This document shows, piece by piece, positions 61,822 through 64,000 of a DNA stretch of 64,000 bases. Both the position numbers and the translations under genes were made by a program. A model generated the notes under the pieces. It saw only the letters and a program-made list of their open reading frames with translations, made no database searches and was not told the origin of the DNA. The stretch is from JBMOKU01 sp049324315 (GTDB lineage Bacteria; Bacillota; Clostridia; Peptostreptococcales; Thermotaleaceae), in the NCBI GenBank assembly GCA_049324315.1, contig JBMOKU010000022.1:48328-112327 (forward strand), written 5' to 3'. Position 1 is the stretch's first letter. Each line of letters opens with the position of its first letter.

Positions 61822-61874
61822 ATTCTCTTTTCCACAACACTTTTCCTTTGACGAAATATGGCTTGTTTTGTCGA
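61822..61874 (-). promoter_or_regulatory. Sigma-H-type promoter 3 with Spo0A-box-like element
   Basis: Minus strand: TCGACAAAACAAGC (61861-61874), 11 nt, -35 AAAGGAAAA (61841-61849), 12 nt spacer, -10 AGAGAAT (61822-61828). Between the element and the -35 lies TTCGTCA, which fits the Spo0A half site TTCGNCA. It drives the TIGR04076 gene. Confidence 0.72.
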
Positions 61875-61889
61875 TCATAGAATTATTTT

Positions 61890-61923
61890 AATAAAAAAGA
61901 CATGATCTCTTTTTTGTCATGCC
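61890..61923 (-). terminator. Intrinsic terminator of the LCM-type methyltransferase gene
   Basis: Minus strand stem GCATGAC-AAAAAAGAGA-TCATGTC followed by TTTTTTATT. Confidence 0.75.
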
Positions 61924-61979
61924 TTTCGTTATCTCTATTAGATTATTTGCATATGATCTGGACCATGTCACTGAAATGT

Positions 61980-62792
61980 TTAACCAACTCTATAAATTAA
62001 TAACCTTTGAGCTGTTTTAGCAATTGAAAATAAATTTGCTATTTCAAACATAATCCTTGTAGTAGTATCTAGACGCTTAATCTCTTCATTTGATGTAAAA
62101 TACTTTTCTCCAATTAATTGAATTGACATTCCCCATTTTGTAAGCTCTTCTGGATTATCAATACCCCACTGAATTATTGCACCTGTTTTCTTTATCGATG
62201 GATGATTTTTTACCTTTTTTGCAGTATAAACACTGAAGGCGTCAAAAATTAAGGTATAACTACCGACCCTCTCTTTAAGACGACTTATTAACATTTTAAT
62301 TTCATCTTCCTTCAAGTACATAAACAGCCCTTCGGCTATAACGATGTACTCTTTTTTATCTCTTGGAATTTTTTCTATCCATTCAGGTTCCGTAACAGAA
62401 GATGCAACTAAATGGTAATTATCTGTTTCTTTGTAAAAATATCTACGAATATCAATAACTTCTTTAAAATCTACATCGTACCAGTCAACGTTGCTATTTT
62501 CAATTCTATTAAACCTGCTATCAAGGCCGCACCCTAAATGTAAAGCAGCACTTTCATTGCTTTTTGCAAGAAAATCTTTAACGAAGTTATCAATTAGTTT
62601 TGCTCTTATACACATCATTACATTTGTCTTTTCAGGAATTTTCAATGATTGAAAATTGTAATCAATTTGGTTAACAACCTCAACAGCTTTTTTATCCATA
62701 ATTATAGGTTCTTTTTTTTCATTTTCCTTTGCTTTACCATAGAGTGGAATTAGTAAAGTTTCTTTTTCTTTGGTTAAAATAATTTTATCCAT
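61980..62792 (-). CDS. Leucine carboxyl methyltransferase (LCM)-family SAM methyltransferase
   Basis: About 270 residues. Family features are MCIRAKLIDNFVKDFLA, motif I HLGCGLDSRFNRI (about residue 96), WYDVDFKEVIDIRR, and YIVIAEGLFMYLKEDEIKMLI. This Tcmp/LCM-like group methylates carboxyl or hydroxyl groups of small molecules; bacterial members often lie by natural-product genes, which are not seen here. The ATG at 62790-62792 has AAAAGGAG upstream. The C-terminal part (TTRIMFEIANLFSIAKTAQRLLIYRVG) is typical of a lid subdomain. Confidence 0.85.
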   Translation of the reverse strand: MDKIILTKEKETLLIPLYGKAKENEKKEPIIMDKKAVEVVNQIDYNFQSLKIPEKTNVMMCIRAKLIDNFVKDFLAKSNESAALHLGCGLDSRFNRIENSNVDWYDVDFKEVIDIRRYFYKETDNYHLVASSVTEPEWIEKIPRDKKEYIVIAEGLFMYLKEDEIKMLISRLKERVGSYTLIFDAFSVYTAKKVKNHPSIKKTGAIIQWGIDNPEELTKWGMSIQLIGEKYFTSNEEIKRLDTTTRIMFEIANLFSIAKTAQRLLIYRVG

Positions 62793-62832
62793 ATTAATCT
62801 CCTTTTGAATAGAATAGTATTTGCTCCACACA

Positions 62833-63250
62833 TAATGATTGGTCTTGCTCCAATCAATTTCCTTAAACCGCCTATATAATTCCTCATATCCTTACTCCTT
62901 TGTAATAAGTCTTTATTGATTCAGTCACAGTCTATAATGAATGAAAAAAACAAAAGATATAATGAACACTCACAATTATTCACCATTACAGCTTATAATA
63001 TTTTACCATATTATACCATTAAAACATGTTAAATCGAGGCTTATTAAATATCTTTTACTACTAAAGACAGAGATTGATATAGGAACAGGTCCTCGTCTGT
63101 CTGGTTGTCCACACAAAATGCAAGATGCCGAACCTATCCCTTTCCTGTTTTTCACTAAAAGAAAGTCCAATTGATCACCCCTTGTGTATAACTATTTCCA
63201 CGAATTATATTAATTATGATATAATAGCTAAAAATATCAAATTCATTATT
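62833..63250. other. Spacer without recognised genes
   Basis: About 420 AT-rich bases. Open frames on either strand here have no ribosome site or protein-like composition. A weak imperfect hairpin (AGGAACAGGTCC ... CGAACCTATCC, about 63079-63140) resembles the GGGACAGG palindromes. Confidence 0.5.
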
Positions 63251-63267
63251 AAAGGAGGTAGCAACTG

Positions 63268-64000
63268 TTGCTAAAAACCGTAACAAAATGTAATATTTAC
63301 TAAAAATGATAATGTTCGTATAAAACATGATATTTTTGTCGATTAACTGGTGTTCTATCAAAACTCTTACATATGGGATAATGAAGGAAAATGAAAAACT
63401 ATCTGAAAGAAAAAGAAAAGCCTTACTGAGCAAACTAGATAAGCGTAAAAGAAAACAACAGTACTATAAAAAATTCATTGACACAAACACAATTCCACCT
63501 GTAACCTTTGGAACAAAAGGACTATTCATTAAAAGATGCAAGGGGTTAATCACAAAGGAAGAATGGCAAGCAGCGAGAAGCAATAGAGTATATTCAAGAG
63601 GAGATAAAACAAAAAGCGGAAATCCTAATCTAAGAGTCATTTTAGATGAACAAGGAAACAGCTTTCTAGAAATATCTACCCTTGAAAAAACATCTACAAA
63701 CAGGGCTGTAAAAATACAAGTGCCAATATATCTACCCAGAAAATTAAGTTATAAAGCAGGTAAGATTAACGGCATCGATTATAAGAGTCTATTCCTTGAA
63801 TATCTAAAAAGCGGCAGGGCATATCAAGTAGAACTAATTAGAAAAAACGATAAGTATTATTGTCATATTACACTTGAATATGACAAACCAAAAGAAGTCT
63901 ATACAGGACATAATAAAATTATAGGGATTGATACGAACCCTGACGGCTTTGCACTTACAATGATAGACAACAACGGTAATTATAAATGGCATACATATCT
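63268..64000 (+). pseudogene. IS200/IS605-type TnpB nuclease, 5' end decayed, runs off the window
   Basis: A ribosome site (AAAGGAGG, 63251-63258) is followed by a TTG start and LLKTVTKCNIY, which looks like a TnpB N-terminus, but a TAA stops it at 63301-63303. The body continues in another frame from about 63381 (ATG) or 63327: KRKALLSKLDKRKRKQ, PPVTFGTKGLFIKR, then the RuvC-I motif IIGIDTNPDGFALTMID near the right edge with the first catalytic Asp. The usual ~150 residues of helical region between the start and the FGxKxLF part are missing. TnpB is an RNA-guided nuclease of IS605-type transposons; this copy has probably lost activity. Reading frame and 3' end cannot be completed here. Confidence 0.75.

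Noticed and set aside
54648..62792. A single biosynthetic gene cluster across the tailoring-like enzymes
   Set aside because: Genes are on both strands with terminators between most of them, and no core synthase or precursor peptide gene was found.
62941..63174. Plus-strand open frame of 77 codons in the last spacer
   Set aside because: No ribosome site and unlikely composition; overlaps a weak palindrome.
63155..63433. Minus-strand hydrophobic open frame of 92 codons
   Set aside because: It overlaps the ribosome site and start of the TnpB gene and has poor codon use; AT-rich antisense sequence often reads as hydrophobic.

Overview
The window is about 64 kb of low-GC chromosome from an anaerobic Firmicute of class Clostridia. 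The gene order and protein style look most like the Alkaliphilus/Natronincola group of Clostridiaceae; this placement is inference, since no search was run. Almost all genes lie on the minus strand, so the text reads right to left for most operons.

Region 1 (about 1-32 kb) is a housekeeping block conserved in Firmicutes: ctsR-mcsA-mcsB-clpC (protein quality control), radA-disA (DNA integrity, c-di-AMP), carD, yacL (PIN-TRAM), ispD-ispF, proS, gltX, cysE-cysS, mrnC, thyX, rlmB, rae1/yacP, sigH, tRNA-Thr and a tuf copy cut by the left edge. A metabolic block (lepB, a CPBP protease, an orphan protein, ACT regulator-thrC-thrB, pyc) sits between clpC and radA. Control elements visible here are a Pro T-box before proS, a Cys T-box before cysE-cysS, a CtsR operator on the ctsR promoter, a sigma-A promoter for sigH and many intrinsic terminators.

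Region 2 (32-41 kb) has an EF-G paralogue, a Nif3-like protein, a GltS glutamate/Na+ symporter next to a GlnK/GlnL-like two-component system, a GNAT acetyltransferase, a membrane protein and a second CPBP protease.

Region 3 (41-54.6 kb) is accessory. It has a DJ-1/PfpI protein, a previously untracked 59-residue membrane protein, the ribosome-repair pair rtcB2-prfH behind an unusual leader (promoter, stop-interrupted mini-ORF, two terminators), and a sugar module: histidine kinase, response regulator, membrane-anchored solute-binding protein, RbsB/RbsA/RbsC-type ABC importer and a PfkB fructokinase. An ornithine-racemase-like enzyme follows.

Region 4 (54.6-64 kb) is a patchwork of single genes: FosX fosfomycin hydrolase, ketopantoate-reductase-like enzyme, DUF2500 protein, short-chain reductase, nitroreductase, ATP-grasp ligase, VanW-like protein, two methyltransferases, a TIGR04076 protein, and a TnpB-type transposon nuclease whose 5' end is decayed and which runs off the right edge.

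The most interesting non-coding signals are: (i) three identically spaced promoters matching the sigma-H consensus, each with a shared Spo0A-box-like upstream element, controlling three different transcription units; (ii) six copies of a ~100-bp dispersed element with terminal inverted repeats and a central hairpin that co-varies between copies, all in the same orientation; (iii) the rtcB-prfH leader, which may couple expression of the ribosome-repair genes to translation termination.
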